From contig OY759224.1 in the NCBI GenBank assembly GCA_963662175.1, positions 22,205,489 through 22,269,488 of the forward strand: a stretch of 64,000 nt of DNA, read 5' to 3'. Source of the DNA: Aradus depressus (Eukaryota; Arthropoda; Insecta; Hemiptera; Aradidae). Position numbers and translations under genes: made by a program. Below, in pieces: positions 24,079 to 36,200 of this stretch. How positions within the stretch are numbered: position 1 is the stretch's first letter; the number at the start of each line of letters is the position of its first letter. The notes beneath the pieces were generated by a model. It was not told where the DNA came from. It did no database searches and worked only from the letters and a program-made list of their open reading frames with translations.

Positions 24079-24185
24079 TACATTTTAACTCAATATTGCG
24101 GAGGGAGAGTAGAGTATATATTTTTTGCCATAAGAATTTCTCATCTTTAGTTCCCTTAACATGAAGTTAACTTTTTTTGTTGCAG

Positions 24186-24277
24186 AATAGACTGACAAGA
24201 TGGATCTAGTGTATCCTCAGGGTTGTCGCCCGGTGACCGAAGACTTGGGTGCTGATGAGTTGATCAGAAGATTGAAG
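24186..24277 (+). CDS. PDS5: PDS5 exon 1 of coding part (5'UTR tail and residues 1-26)
   Basis: TTGTTGCAG acceptor at 24185, 14 bases of 5'UTR, then ATG at 24200. Reads [16 protein letters not shown] to IRRLK before GTATGT. At least one upstream non-coding exon is implied. Confidence 0.85.
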
Positions 24278-27200
24278 GTATGTAGTTACTATTAAAATGG
24301 CTGATCTAGCGAAAAGTTATTAATTCACAGGTTATAAAATAAAAAACGGTGTGCATCGCGGGACGCGCGGCAGGAGCGGATCTACTATGATGTTATTGGC
24401 TGAAAGTAATTTTAAATTGAAATCATTTAAAATTGTCCATGTAAATGTATTAAGGGAAAGTAACGCACTTAAGGAGTATTATGTTGAAAATGGTCCTCCT
24501 GAATGAATAATAATATTGTAGAGTGGTTGTAACAATATTTTATTTACATGTTATATTATTAAAATAGTATTATATACAATTCTATCGTATAATTTACAAT
24601 TTGTCATGGAATCATGTACATAGAATCATTTCATCACTAATATTTTCGAAGTATTTTGCTTGAGAAAGTTTATCCGTATTGTACATTGTCATGTAGTTTA
24701 TAATAATAATTATGTTTATAACAATAATTATTATTTTTCAACTTAATCTATCAACATCCATATCATCAGATTTTGCCTCATTATTTTCATCATTGTTAGG
24801 TATAGTTATTTGCCTAGACTCGTCACATTCAGTAGCATGCACATTATTTTCTTCAAAATCTATAAATGAAATGATTGGTTTATGACACTAGTTGTGCCAC
24901 GTTTATGTTGATAATCTCTTGTAGTTAACTTTCGATCATTCACCTTTCTCATGTGTCAAAAAGAAACTTGATCAATGGCTTAGCTCTCTCTTCTGCAAAA
25001 TTACAATTGAAAAAATTAACTTTTTTTTCAGTATTATTATGCTTTGTTGGAAAGCTAAAAGATTTAGAAAATGAAATATTTCAGTTTTAAAGATCAAATT
25101 ATAAGATAATAAATGAAAGAGGCGTTTTGGCATCTCGAAAGGAGACAGATCAGTCCAAATCATCTGATATGTAGCTATAAATCATGAAAAATAAAGAAAA
25201 ACATACGTTTTTTAAAAATATTGTCTATTTCACAAAATATATATAAAATCAACCATCTTCAGCCACGACTTAGAAATTACGGTAGTCAATATTTTAAAAA
25301 ATATAATTTTTTCTTAATTTCTATAAATTGTTTTACAATATCTCTGCATAAAATGTTAAGTATTGTCAACCAATACTTCAAGAATTAATCAACTATTTAA
25401 ATTCACAAGATCGATTGAAAAAAATATAAATTTCACAATTGTACTGGATACATCCGCTCCATTTATTTATTATGTATAAATATTGGTTGTGTTTTGGCAG
25501 ACGCTTGCGCACACGTTGCAGGCGATGGGCCAGGATGAGGGCATGTATCATCAGTATATACCTCTGGCGGTCCACCTAGCAGAAACTCACTTTCTTCAAC
25601 ATCCTAGCAAGGATGTTCAACTTCTGATAGCCTGTTGTATAGCAGACATTCTTCGGATATATGCCCCTGACGCACCTTACAAGGAGCAGGAGAGGATTAA
25701 GGTATAGTCCTAGTCCTTAGTGAGAAACTAAAAGTTGTCGGTGAATCATCAGTAACGTACTTCCCCTCAACTAATTAATACATTTAGGCTCCTTTCCAAA
25801 ACCGTTTGCGCTAATAATCAATAGTTGATTTAATAGGGGCTTCATACTAGTTATTAGGGTTTTTGAGTTGTCAACCAACTGTCGTCTAAAACGTCGTAAC
25901 ATTTACACAAACGTATAAATTCAACGTTTTTATTTTTAACTTTGACATGATTTTAAACACTATATACAAACACTTTTTTAACGCTACTTTCTTAACAAAT
26001 CGCGATAGTATAAGATCGTGGGTTCGAAACGCCGGCCGATTTTTATCGGGGCCGTGAAAAAAGCTGGTGCACGTCGTTTTTCGGATGGGACGTTAAGCAA
26101 TTATTCCGAGCGTGTACAATATCAGGGACGTTTGGTCTCCTAAATATGTTTAATTTTGTAAACGGTTCGCAGATTTGGTACCTCTGAGGCACTGTGCTTG
26201 CCTTTTGAGCTCGAGATCGCGGGTTCGAAACCCAGCCAAGGCCCTTAAGTTTTATATCTGGCAGGTGAAAAAAGCTGGTGCACGTCGTTCTTCTGATGGG
26301 ACGTTCAGTTATGGTCCCGAGCTAAAGACCTCTATCCTAAGTGAATAAACCTAAGGAGGCAAAATTTAGGATTCCCACTGGAGTGACGAAATGTCACAAT
26401 AATGACTAATATAGCTATTGGCGCCCTAGGAACAAATATATTATTATATATTCATATTTTTTATTTTTTATCAATAAACTTTAATCGTTATTGTGCTATT
26501 AAAATGTTCAACTCTAGTTTAAGAGACTTAAAATATAGCTTTTTTTTTTGGCGTGCAGCATGGCTATTGGCACCCCTGAGGTGTCCGATGCTCTCGTGCT
26601 ATAACTATTTTCTATAGTATCTACAACTAAAATAGTTTAATAATTACATATACTTTATTTTACTGTTATCAGAATATTAATTTTTATTGTTTTATTATTT
26701 GTTTCAGACAATTTTTATGTTCCTAATAAAACAATTGAACGGTTTGAAGGATCCAAAAGATCCAGCTTTTAAAAGATATTTTTATCTTTTGGAAAATTTA
26801 GCTTATGTTAAATCTTTTAATATGTGTTTTGAATTAGAAGACTGTCAGGAAATTTTTTGTAGTTTGTTTCAACTTATGTTTAAAATCGTCAAGTAAGTAT
26901 TAATTGTACATGAATATATATATCTGTAAATGTTTCACGGAGTTTTATAAAAAAATTTAAATTGTCTTTATTTTTCAGTGACGAACATTCTGGAAAGGTG
27001 AAAAGTTTTATGCTGGATGTTCTTTGTCCACTGATCACTGAATCAGATATTGTATCAAATGAACTTTTAAATATTGTATTATTAAATATTGTGGATCCTA
27101 TTAAATCCCAGAAGAAAAATGCCTATTCACTAGCCAAAGAACTTATTGTTAAAACCTGTGATACGCTAGAGCCCTACATACAAGCGGTAATATTAGTATA

Positions 27201-30200
27201 TTTTATTGTTTTATGTTGAAAATGGTGATTAATTATACATATCCATCATATATATGTATAATAATACATATCTTGGCCTTTAGATCTATTAAATATGTGG
27301 ATTTATTGTATACGTTTCGTATATTCGACGTAACAAATTTATTGCATTTTCTCTATCTTTCCTGTAATTAAATTTATTTATTCAAGCATTCAACATCAGG
27401 TTTATTTAAGCCAATAGCTTAGAGATAGCTTTCTGAGCCTAAGGCGGGTTCGATATCCAGTCGATGCCCTTAAGTTTTTTATCTGAAAGGTGAAAAAACC
27501 TAATTCACGCCGTCCTTCGGATGGGAGCTACTGGTTCCGTACTCGTTAAAGATCCCTGCCCTAAAGCCTCGTTTACACGAGGCCAGCAGGGAGACAAGTA
27601 ACTTGGTCCAAGTTACTTGTTCCGTCTGAACAGTCACTTGTAGATTTTTTGGTGACCAAATCAACTTGGCGTGCAACTTGTGAGGCAAGGCAAGTTAATT
27701 GGCCGGGGTTCTATTTTGGGGCAGCTTGCCTTCCCCCTCCACTGCCAGCAAGTAACCTGCCTCACAAGGGCAAGTGTACCTGCTCAGTGTAAACAACTAC
27801 TTGGTTAGTCTGCCGGCAGAAACATGGATGTTGAGGGGTTGACTGTGAGTGCTGCGAAAAACAAGATAAAAAGTCTCAGAGCCAAATACAATCAGAAACA
27901 TTTTAAAATTGAAAAATCTATGTCCTCTGGTGCCGGAGTAGATGATGCATATAAACCTCAAATAAACACTCCCGAAACATCTTTAATTGCCCTTTTACAG
28001 CGCTTCTTCCTTTCCACCTTTCCCATTTTACACACCCAACTTGGCACTTAACTTGCAACTGACTGAAACACGTGTGAACACAACTTGCCACTTGCACTGC
28101 CGGACTCTACTTGGAGCAAGTTACTTTCCTCCCAACTGGTCTCGTGTAAACGAGGCTTAGGGGAATAAAAATTTAGGACTCGTAGGCAACATTTGGGACT
28201 CCCACAGTAGAGTCAGTGACAAAAGTGCTCTGGTAGTAGGCGATATGACCTCATAGGTAAAGCCCGAGCATGAGTCTAATAACTAACCTAACCTTCTATA
28301 TATTTTCATAATATTTATATTAAGTATTAACTAATTTGTATTTATTTTATTTTCTCTAGTTTTTCAACGATGTTTTGATATTCGCCAAAAAACAAAAAGG
28401 ACTTCTGATATATACAAAAGTATATGATCTCATTTATGAATTAAATAAAATTTGTCCATCGGTATTGCTGTCTGTTCTACCACAATTGGAGGTAATATTA
28501 CTTTTATTGTTTTCATTATTATTAATTTTGTTTTTATTTATGAAAACATATTAGAATTTTGTAGGGAAATAGGTTGAGTGAAAAAGAGATTTTTTACATC
28601 TGTGCAATGGTATATTTCTCAAAGCACTCGTTACCATATATTACTAACCTTGAGCACTCCATCCTTCGGATGGGACGTTAAGCGATGATCCCAATGTCAG
28701 TCACTCTTCTAGGTGAATAAAAAGTCAAGACTCCCACAATTGAGTCGGGCTCATTTTCACGAGAGCGACGAAAGAGAGCTCTGGTAGTAGTCGTAGTCGG
28801 TCCCAGCCATGAGTCACAATAACTGACTAACCATGTATTATTATAGTTTGGAAACAGTTGAAGGTTAGCTATGGTTAGTTCAATAAGAAAGAAATATAGG
28901 TTGAAGAGGTTTCTTAAAGGGACATTTTATATGCATTTATTTTGGGCGAAATACATGCCGAAAACCATCCAAAAATATCGTTTCGAAGCTTGGTTTTCAG
29001 TCATTGCGTGATTTACACGGAAACCTGTTAGTCCTTTTTCTTTTGCGGGTGCTCCGGCAAATCACCCGGCCCGATATCGTCGGGGGAAGTGGAGGTACAT
29101 AATATTTGGTTTTATTTATAATTTACAATTGTTGCTATGGATGTACGCGCAGATCAACTCCACCCTAGATCTGTCGTACAGCGGACAATCGAGGACCACA
29201 TGTTCTGCTGTCTCGATTCCGCCACACGAACAGTTCGGGCTATCCTTTCTCTTGAAGAAGAAGAGTTTGGAGTTGAAGTCGCCGTGACCTGATAGTACCT
29301 GAGATGTCCAGTGATCAGGTTGTACCAAAGTGGAGGCTTGGCGGACCTGGACGTCGGGAGGCCATCGGAGGAGCGCGACCAACCTGTTAGTCATATCGAA
29401 AATTAACAGATTAAAATCTTTTTTCCATAATCTTTAAAATCAATTTCCTAAAATTTAGATTCTTGGACATCCCATCTTCCCTCTCCCATGTGCGATATAA
29501 TAAGAACCATACTTACATTAATTAATAATTAATTTTTTTATACTTTCGTTAATATTTGTCAAATTTTTAACACAATGCAGGAGTCGAATGTTTTTCGGAA
29601 AATGTGTCTGGTTGTTAAAGAATTACTCTAAAAAGTATAAATTATTATAATTATTGTATATTCAATTATATTTTTTTGTTAAAATGTATTAATTATATTT
29701 TAGGTAAAACTACGATCAGCCAATGAAGAAGAGCGACTGGGTGCAGTTTCTCTTCTGGCTCGTATGTTTAGTGAAAAAGACAGTACCTTAGCCAAAACAC
29801 ATCAGCAGCTGTGGCGAGCATTTTTAGGGAGGTAAATATCTGAACATTGAAATAACAATAATATTTATTTCCGTTAAGCCATAACATTGTAATTGGATAC
29901 AATTTTGTACATAAAAATAGCTTATAAATTATACTACTTTTTTTATTATACATACGAGATGAAAAATAATTATTAAAAAAATAATAATACGATGTTTCAA
30001 TAATTAACGAGACAAACTGCAATAGCGGGAAAACTACTGAATATTTTTTTTTTTTTTTATTTTTTTTTTTTTTTTCTTTTCTTTTGGCTTTATGTACGGT
30101 GCATATTAGCCATGTCAATGTGTTATATATAATTATTTAAGACATCCATGGCCCCGGGAGGGAGTTCTATCTACGAAATAAAACTCACTCCCGGACGGGA

Positions 30201-33200
30201 TTCGAACCCGCAAACCATGGTGAGACCATGCGACCAAAGCCCTACGCTCTAGCCCGCACGGCCACCATGGCCCCCTCTACTGAATATTATTAGATGAAAC
30301 TTTCTGAGAGTCAAATTGGCAACCTTGGAGACAAATTCAATCAGCTGTTTGAAATAACTAAAAACAAACATAATCTCTTTTGTTCATTACAAAATGTCAG
30401 CTCCTCTCGAAACGTGTACGCCAGAAGAGCAACGTTCAGTGATAAGATTTCTGTTATCCGAAGATATGAAACCGGCTGAAATTTACTTGAGATTGTTGAA
30501 GCAGTTTGGTGAAAAGTGTTTAGGCCGTGGAAACATGTACAAATGGATTGAAGAGTTTAAATCGGGTAGAACAAGTGTCACCGATATTCATCTTTCCGGA
30601 CGACCTGTTGTGGTCTCGACAAAATTGCGCAAAATATTATGATTATTTAGAAGAACAACGTACTGTGTACAGTTAATACTATTCTAACCTGCTTCAACAT
30701 AAAATGAAACCTGCGATAAGGAGAAAACGCGTACAGTTTATACTATTCTAACCTGCTTCAACATAAAATGAAACCTGCGATAAGGAGAAAACGCCAGGGT
30801 GTTCTCTTAGAAGGTGTGATTTTGCTGCCCCGTAACGCCCGCCCCACAACGCCCCTAAAACGCGAGAGATCATAGAAAATTTGGGTTGGGAGTTGTTGCC
30901 CCATCCATCTTATAGTCCCGACCTCGCTCCGTCCGATTTTCATCTGTTTTCCCCTCTCAAAGAGTTTCCATGCGGCACCAAGTTCTAAGACAATGAAGAG
31001 GTCAAAAAAGCTGTAGGCAAGTGGCTCCCTTAGTTTTGTGAAGATTTTTTTACCACGGGAATTAGAAAGTTCCCAAAACGATGAGATCAGTTCCTAAATG
31101 TTTGTGGAGATTACGTTGAAAAGTAGTGTAAGTTTCATTGTCATTGAATAACGTTTTTTGTTCACAGCCATTTGTCTCGTTAATTATTGAACGTCCCTCG
31201 TAATAGTAATAAAATAAATGAAAACATAATAAGTACAATATATATTATTCTTCTTAAGTGTAAATATTGTATATTTATATTTTTTTAAGATGAATCTTCG
31301 ATATTTCGGGAGACATTTATTATAATGGTTGGAAATTTAATAAGAAACATTTTTTCGATACTAGTACACATATTTTTTATTAATTGTTATTTATTATTAT
31401 TATTTTCCAGGTTTAATGATATAAACGTTTTTATAAGGATCAAGTGTGTTCAATATTCGATGCATTTTTTAATTAACCACCCAGAACTGCGACACGACAT
31501 TACAGAAACACTGAAGTTGCGACAGCACGATTCTGACGAAAGTGTCAGATATGAGGTACTGCTCCTGTTTCTCAAATGAGAAATTATAGTTTTTATTATA
31601 TATGTCCGAATACATTTTTTGCGTTCTGTGTTGATATAGTGGAAATACTAATAAATAAAATAAAATTATATATAAAACACTTTTTTGAACACTTATATTG
31701 TCTATGCTTGTGGAATTAGACAATATAAGTGTTCAAAAAAGTGTTTTATCTATAATTTTATTTTATTTTTATCATTTAGTTGCTCAGCTATGTGAAGTAT
31801 GGGGAAGTTTTGTAATTTGGTCAAAAATTTCAACGGAATTTCATTGTTTTCCAGATTGATTATGAGCACAATTACTGTTAATGGAATGAATGTATCAACA
31901 CTATCGATTTTCAACTAAATAGGACAAGGGGAAGGGGGGATTAGGGAGGGCTTAACTCTAATAACTGCCGTTGTAATAAATGTATCGACATATAATTTCA
32001 TATGTGAATTCAAAACTACATACGGACGACACTTACTAATTTCTAGAGGAATCGGCCGAAGGGAAGATGGTGTTCAAGGAGGGGGGTTCAATTCAAAAAC
32101 CCTAATAACTGCCGATGTAATAAATTTATCGATAGAATTTTCGGAAGCCACTATATAAGTCAAATATTGCGTTTTAGCTCAAACGGTCGATTGGCATTGG
32201 AGGGAGAGCGAAAACATAATTGATAAATTTGTGCTGGGGAAGTACATAAGTGATTCACTGACGACTTTTTTTTTGGTATGTTTGTTTAATCTATGATTAT
32301 ATTGTTTGTTGTTTTTTAGGTAGTTATGGCCATTGTTTCAACAGCTAAGAGAGATTTTGAAGTGGTTTCAGAAAGTGAAGATTTATTAGAATTTGTCAAG
32401 GAACGGACCCTTGACAAGAAGGTAACTATGAAATTAAATAATTTATTATTATATTCATTTATGTATCTGTGCCAAGTCTGAAATACGGTCAGTTTTTTTT
32501 TTTTTTTTTCCCCGATGGATAAATCGTTAATTTATACAAGGCACAAGATTATTACCAACAAAAATTAAAATCAAAGTATTTTTAGCAATTGTACTTGTTG
32601 AGAGAACAGGTTTTTAACGAAACTGCGTCTTCATCAGTGGCAAATCTATGAATACATATACAATAAAAATGTGAAGAAGTAATAGCAAAATTGTTGAAGC
32701 AGGAATAGATAATTAAAATACACAATTTCTTTGTCAAACTTCACTATATATTCTCAAATACTCAACTAGTTTCGCCGAGTTAAGGCATTATCAAGAGTCA
32801 CTTACAAACTGACAGTGACTCTTGATAATGCCTTAACACGGTGAAACTAATTGAGTATTTGAGAATATATAGTGAAGTTTGACAGAGAAAAATACCTTGT
32901 ATTTACATGCTCCAGCTGTCAATGGCTGACTAAAATAAAATTCGTAAGATGCCAATGTGTATTGCTCAAATAAATAGTGAATGTATTGACTCAAAAATTT
33001 TTTTGTAAATTCAAAACATCATAAGAACAACACATATTAATTTTCCGCGAATATGTTGTAAAAATCGTGGTGGACACCGGTTCTCTAAAGATAGTGAGTG
33101 ATCTTTGGTCGTAAGTTGGTGATTGCATTAAAACTGTTGAATTTTGTCCCAACAAATCGATCAGTTGTATGTTCAGAGCATTTTGTAGTAGAAGATTTTT

Positions 33201-36200
33201 GTACCGAAAACATTTCAACAGATTAGATTGATAAAAAAACAAAAACAATAATAAGTTTTGAAAATATATGTTATTTTCTGTTGAACGACATACTCGTATG
33301 TTGTTTTTTAATCCATTACCTATTTCGATTCATACTCTTTATTTACATCGTCTTAAATTAAGTTCATTTTTTAATTATAATAAAAATTATGTACAATGCT
33401 TAGATAAAAAAGTTGTAGTATAAACATTGACGTATTCTTCTACTAATTCTGCCTTTTTACCTCTTAATGTCGCATTTCTGCTTCTCAATTCTTTTAATTC
33501 TTCAACTGTTAAATTTGGTGGGTTTTTGGGACATTTTTAATTGTTTTACGTTTGACTATTTTACTTTGAAACCTCTAGTTATTGTATACAAACGTTCACC
33601 CCCCGACTAGGTTACTTTCTCGGTGCTGCCACCTACTTTAGTTTGCCATGTTGACTTCCTTATTAACTCAAAAACACTAATATAATGAATATATCGACAT
33701 GAACTTTAGTTTGAGGTTTTAGAAGTCCATGTGGAAGTCAACTATTGATTGAAACGATCGATTAATATATTTTTTAAGTCAATAATATAATTGATTATTT
33801 TGCAGTTCAAGATCAGGAAAGAAGCCATGTCGGGTCTGGCGATGATCTACCGCAAACACCTGAACGATGCTGATGTGCCTCAGGCCACCAAGAAGGCTGT
33901 CACCTGGATCAAGGATAAGATCCTTCATGGCTACTATATGACAAGCATGGAGGACAGGTATGTACAGTCCCCGTAGTAAAACTACGTGTTGCCGAGGTGG
34001 TTAGTAATTTTATTGCCGGTCACAAAAACACTAGTTGAGGGCAACGGTAGTTCAGAGGTAGCGTGCTAGCCTATTGAGCTAATGATCTGAGAGGTGAAAA
34101 ACACATGAGCACGTCGTCCTTTGTATGGGGCGTTAAGCGATGGTCCCGAGTCTGTGTGACTTCATGTACTCTTAGATAACTAAACCTGGATAGGCAACAT
34201 TTGGGACTCCCATAGTAGAGCCGGGCTCATGTCCACCAGAGTGACAAAATAGCGTCCTGGTAGTAGGCGATATGACCTCGTATTTAAAGCCAATAACTAA
34301 CAAAAACACTAGTGAAATGAAACAGATGTTGAATTATTTTTTTTATTAATAATAGCTACATACCATGTGACGAACAGATGTGTTACGTTTGGGGGAAGGG
34401 GGTTAAACCCCTTTTTTTTTCGACCAACATTTTTGAATTTCAAAACCGAAATATTTCTCAGTAACGTTTAACCCTCCATATGTTCATATTTCCTCAATAT
34501 TTTTTCTTATTTAGAAATAGTAGTCATTATATGGGCCTGAAGAAGGAAATAAATAGTTTCCAAAACGTTGGCCAAATATTGAATTTTCATTTACACGACA
34601 GAACCTCGAATTCCTTATACATACATTGAAAAGATACTGTCGACTCTATTAATCATTATTCCATAGAAACCTTTCTTCTCATTCAAATCTTCACAAGCCC
34701 TATATATCATTCCGATTCTGACAAGCCATTAAAGAAAAGAAAAGTAAAGTATGAGTGACGCGGTACTCACTTGATGTGTAAAAATCTGCTTTAGTTTCCA
34801 AACTTTTCTGTCATGCACTGATTTTTATTAAAATTTGTTTTATAATGTTACAATAAGAGAATTAGTATGAGGAATTAAACTTCAAATTTATTGTTCTTCA
34901 ATTTCTTTTATACATGAAATTATAGGTTTGTGATAACTAAAATAAGATATATACAACTGTAATTCTCTAAATACCACAAGAATACAGCGTTGATGGTAGT
35001 TTTCGAATTTGTTGTTGAAATGATTCAATTCGTATTTATTTGTAGATTAAGTTTGTCATTTAAAAATGAAATAAGCTGTTCGGTATCTCGTGAAATGGGT
35101 AAAAACATTATATTATTTGTTGTGACAATGTGACAACAAATATATTATTTACTGATCGATATTTTCAGCAGTTATTATTATTATTATATATTAATAACAA
35201 TATTATATAATATCATATAGTAATATATTGAAATATATATATATTTTTTTAGATTTACACTATGTTATTTTCTTTTACCAAAAATGTTTACCTTTTTTTT
35301 GTAACAAATTTAAGTTATCGAAGCATCTTAACCTGAAAGTTTCTTACCGAAAGATCATTTAGTTCGTAATATTGATATTTTAGTTAAATTCACAGAAGTG
35401 TGTAGTTGTGTGTGTGCGCTGCGCATGCAACTGTCCGACACACACATGCATGCACATCAACAAGACTTACGGTCTGACATAGCCCCTTCCGAGAGCTAAG
35501 ATGTACATGTACATATACATCAATAATTAAATAAAAGTTTTATAATAAATGTAATTTATTTATCGTTAATAATTATTCTGTCTGGCCATGTTGACAGACT
35601 TCTTGTGGAAAGACTGCTGAACACTAGTCTTGTACCATTCCAATTGCCTGCTGAAGACCGTATGAAGAAACTTTACCATCTCTTGGGCACCATTGATGAC
35701 AACGCTAACAAAGCATTCCTTGAACTACAGAAACATCAGCTTTTGTAAGTTTTTTTCATGTATATTACTATTTAAAACTTGGAATTCCGTCAAAACACGA
35801 TCGTAACTAGTTTTCCTACCTAACCTCTTTCGGGTTTTAACTGTAACATATATACTGTGTTAGAGGGCGTCGATAGCTCAGTTATATGTGTGCTTGCTTA
35901 CTGAGCTCAAGATCGCGGGTTCGAAACCCGCCAGAAGCTCTTCGATTTTTAATCTGGGAAGTGAGAAAACCTTGAGCACGCAGTCCTTCGGATGGGAAGT
36001 TGAGAGATGGTCCCGGGCCTGTTTAATGTCAGGTATTCGTAAAGCCTGTCATACACGGTCAGTTTGGTGTGTCAGTTTGGCTTGAACACATCGAACTGAC
36101 GTGTAAGGGGTAGAAATGGCATGACATCATGCCAAAAAAATGAACTGATGATTTGGTGAAATTTCATCAAATGGTGTGACACATCGAACTGACGACAAGC

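Larger units (their letters stand above)
27405..28290 (+). mobile_element. SINE-A split by a DNA transposon
   Basis: Head and centre at 27405-27564 (GCCGTCCTTCGGATGGG), 3' end at 28158-28290 (GTAGGCGATATGACCTCATA ... AACTAACCTAACC). The interruption is the element at 27565-28157. Confidence 0.85.
29990..31200 (+). mobile_element. mariner transposon, defective, with nested SINE-B
   Basis: Inverted ends share TTCAATAATTAACGAGACAA and abut TA on both sides (29988-29989, 31201-31202). It carries an N-terminal HTH part at 30394 and a C-terminal part with [13 protein letters not shown] at about 30910, holding the last catalytic Asp. The middle is deleted and stops are present. Confidence 0.9.
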
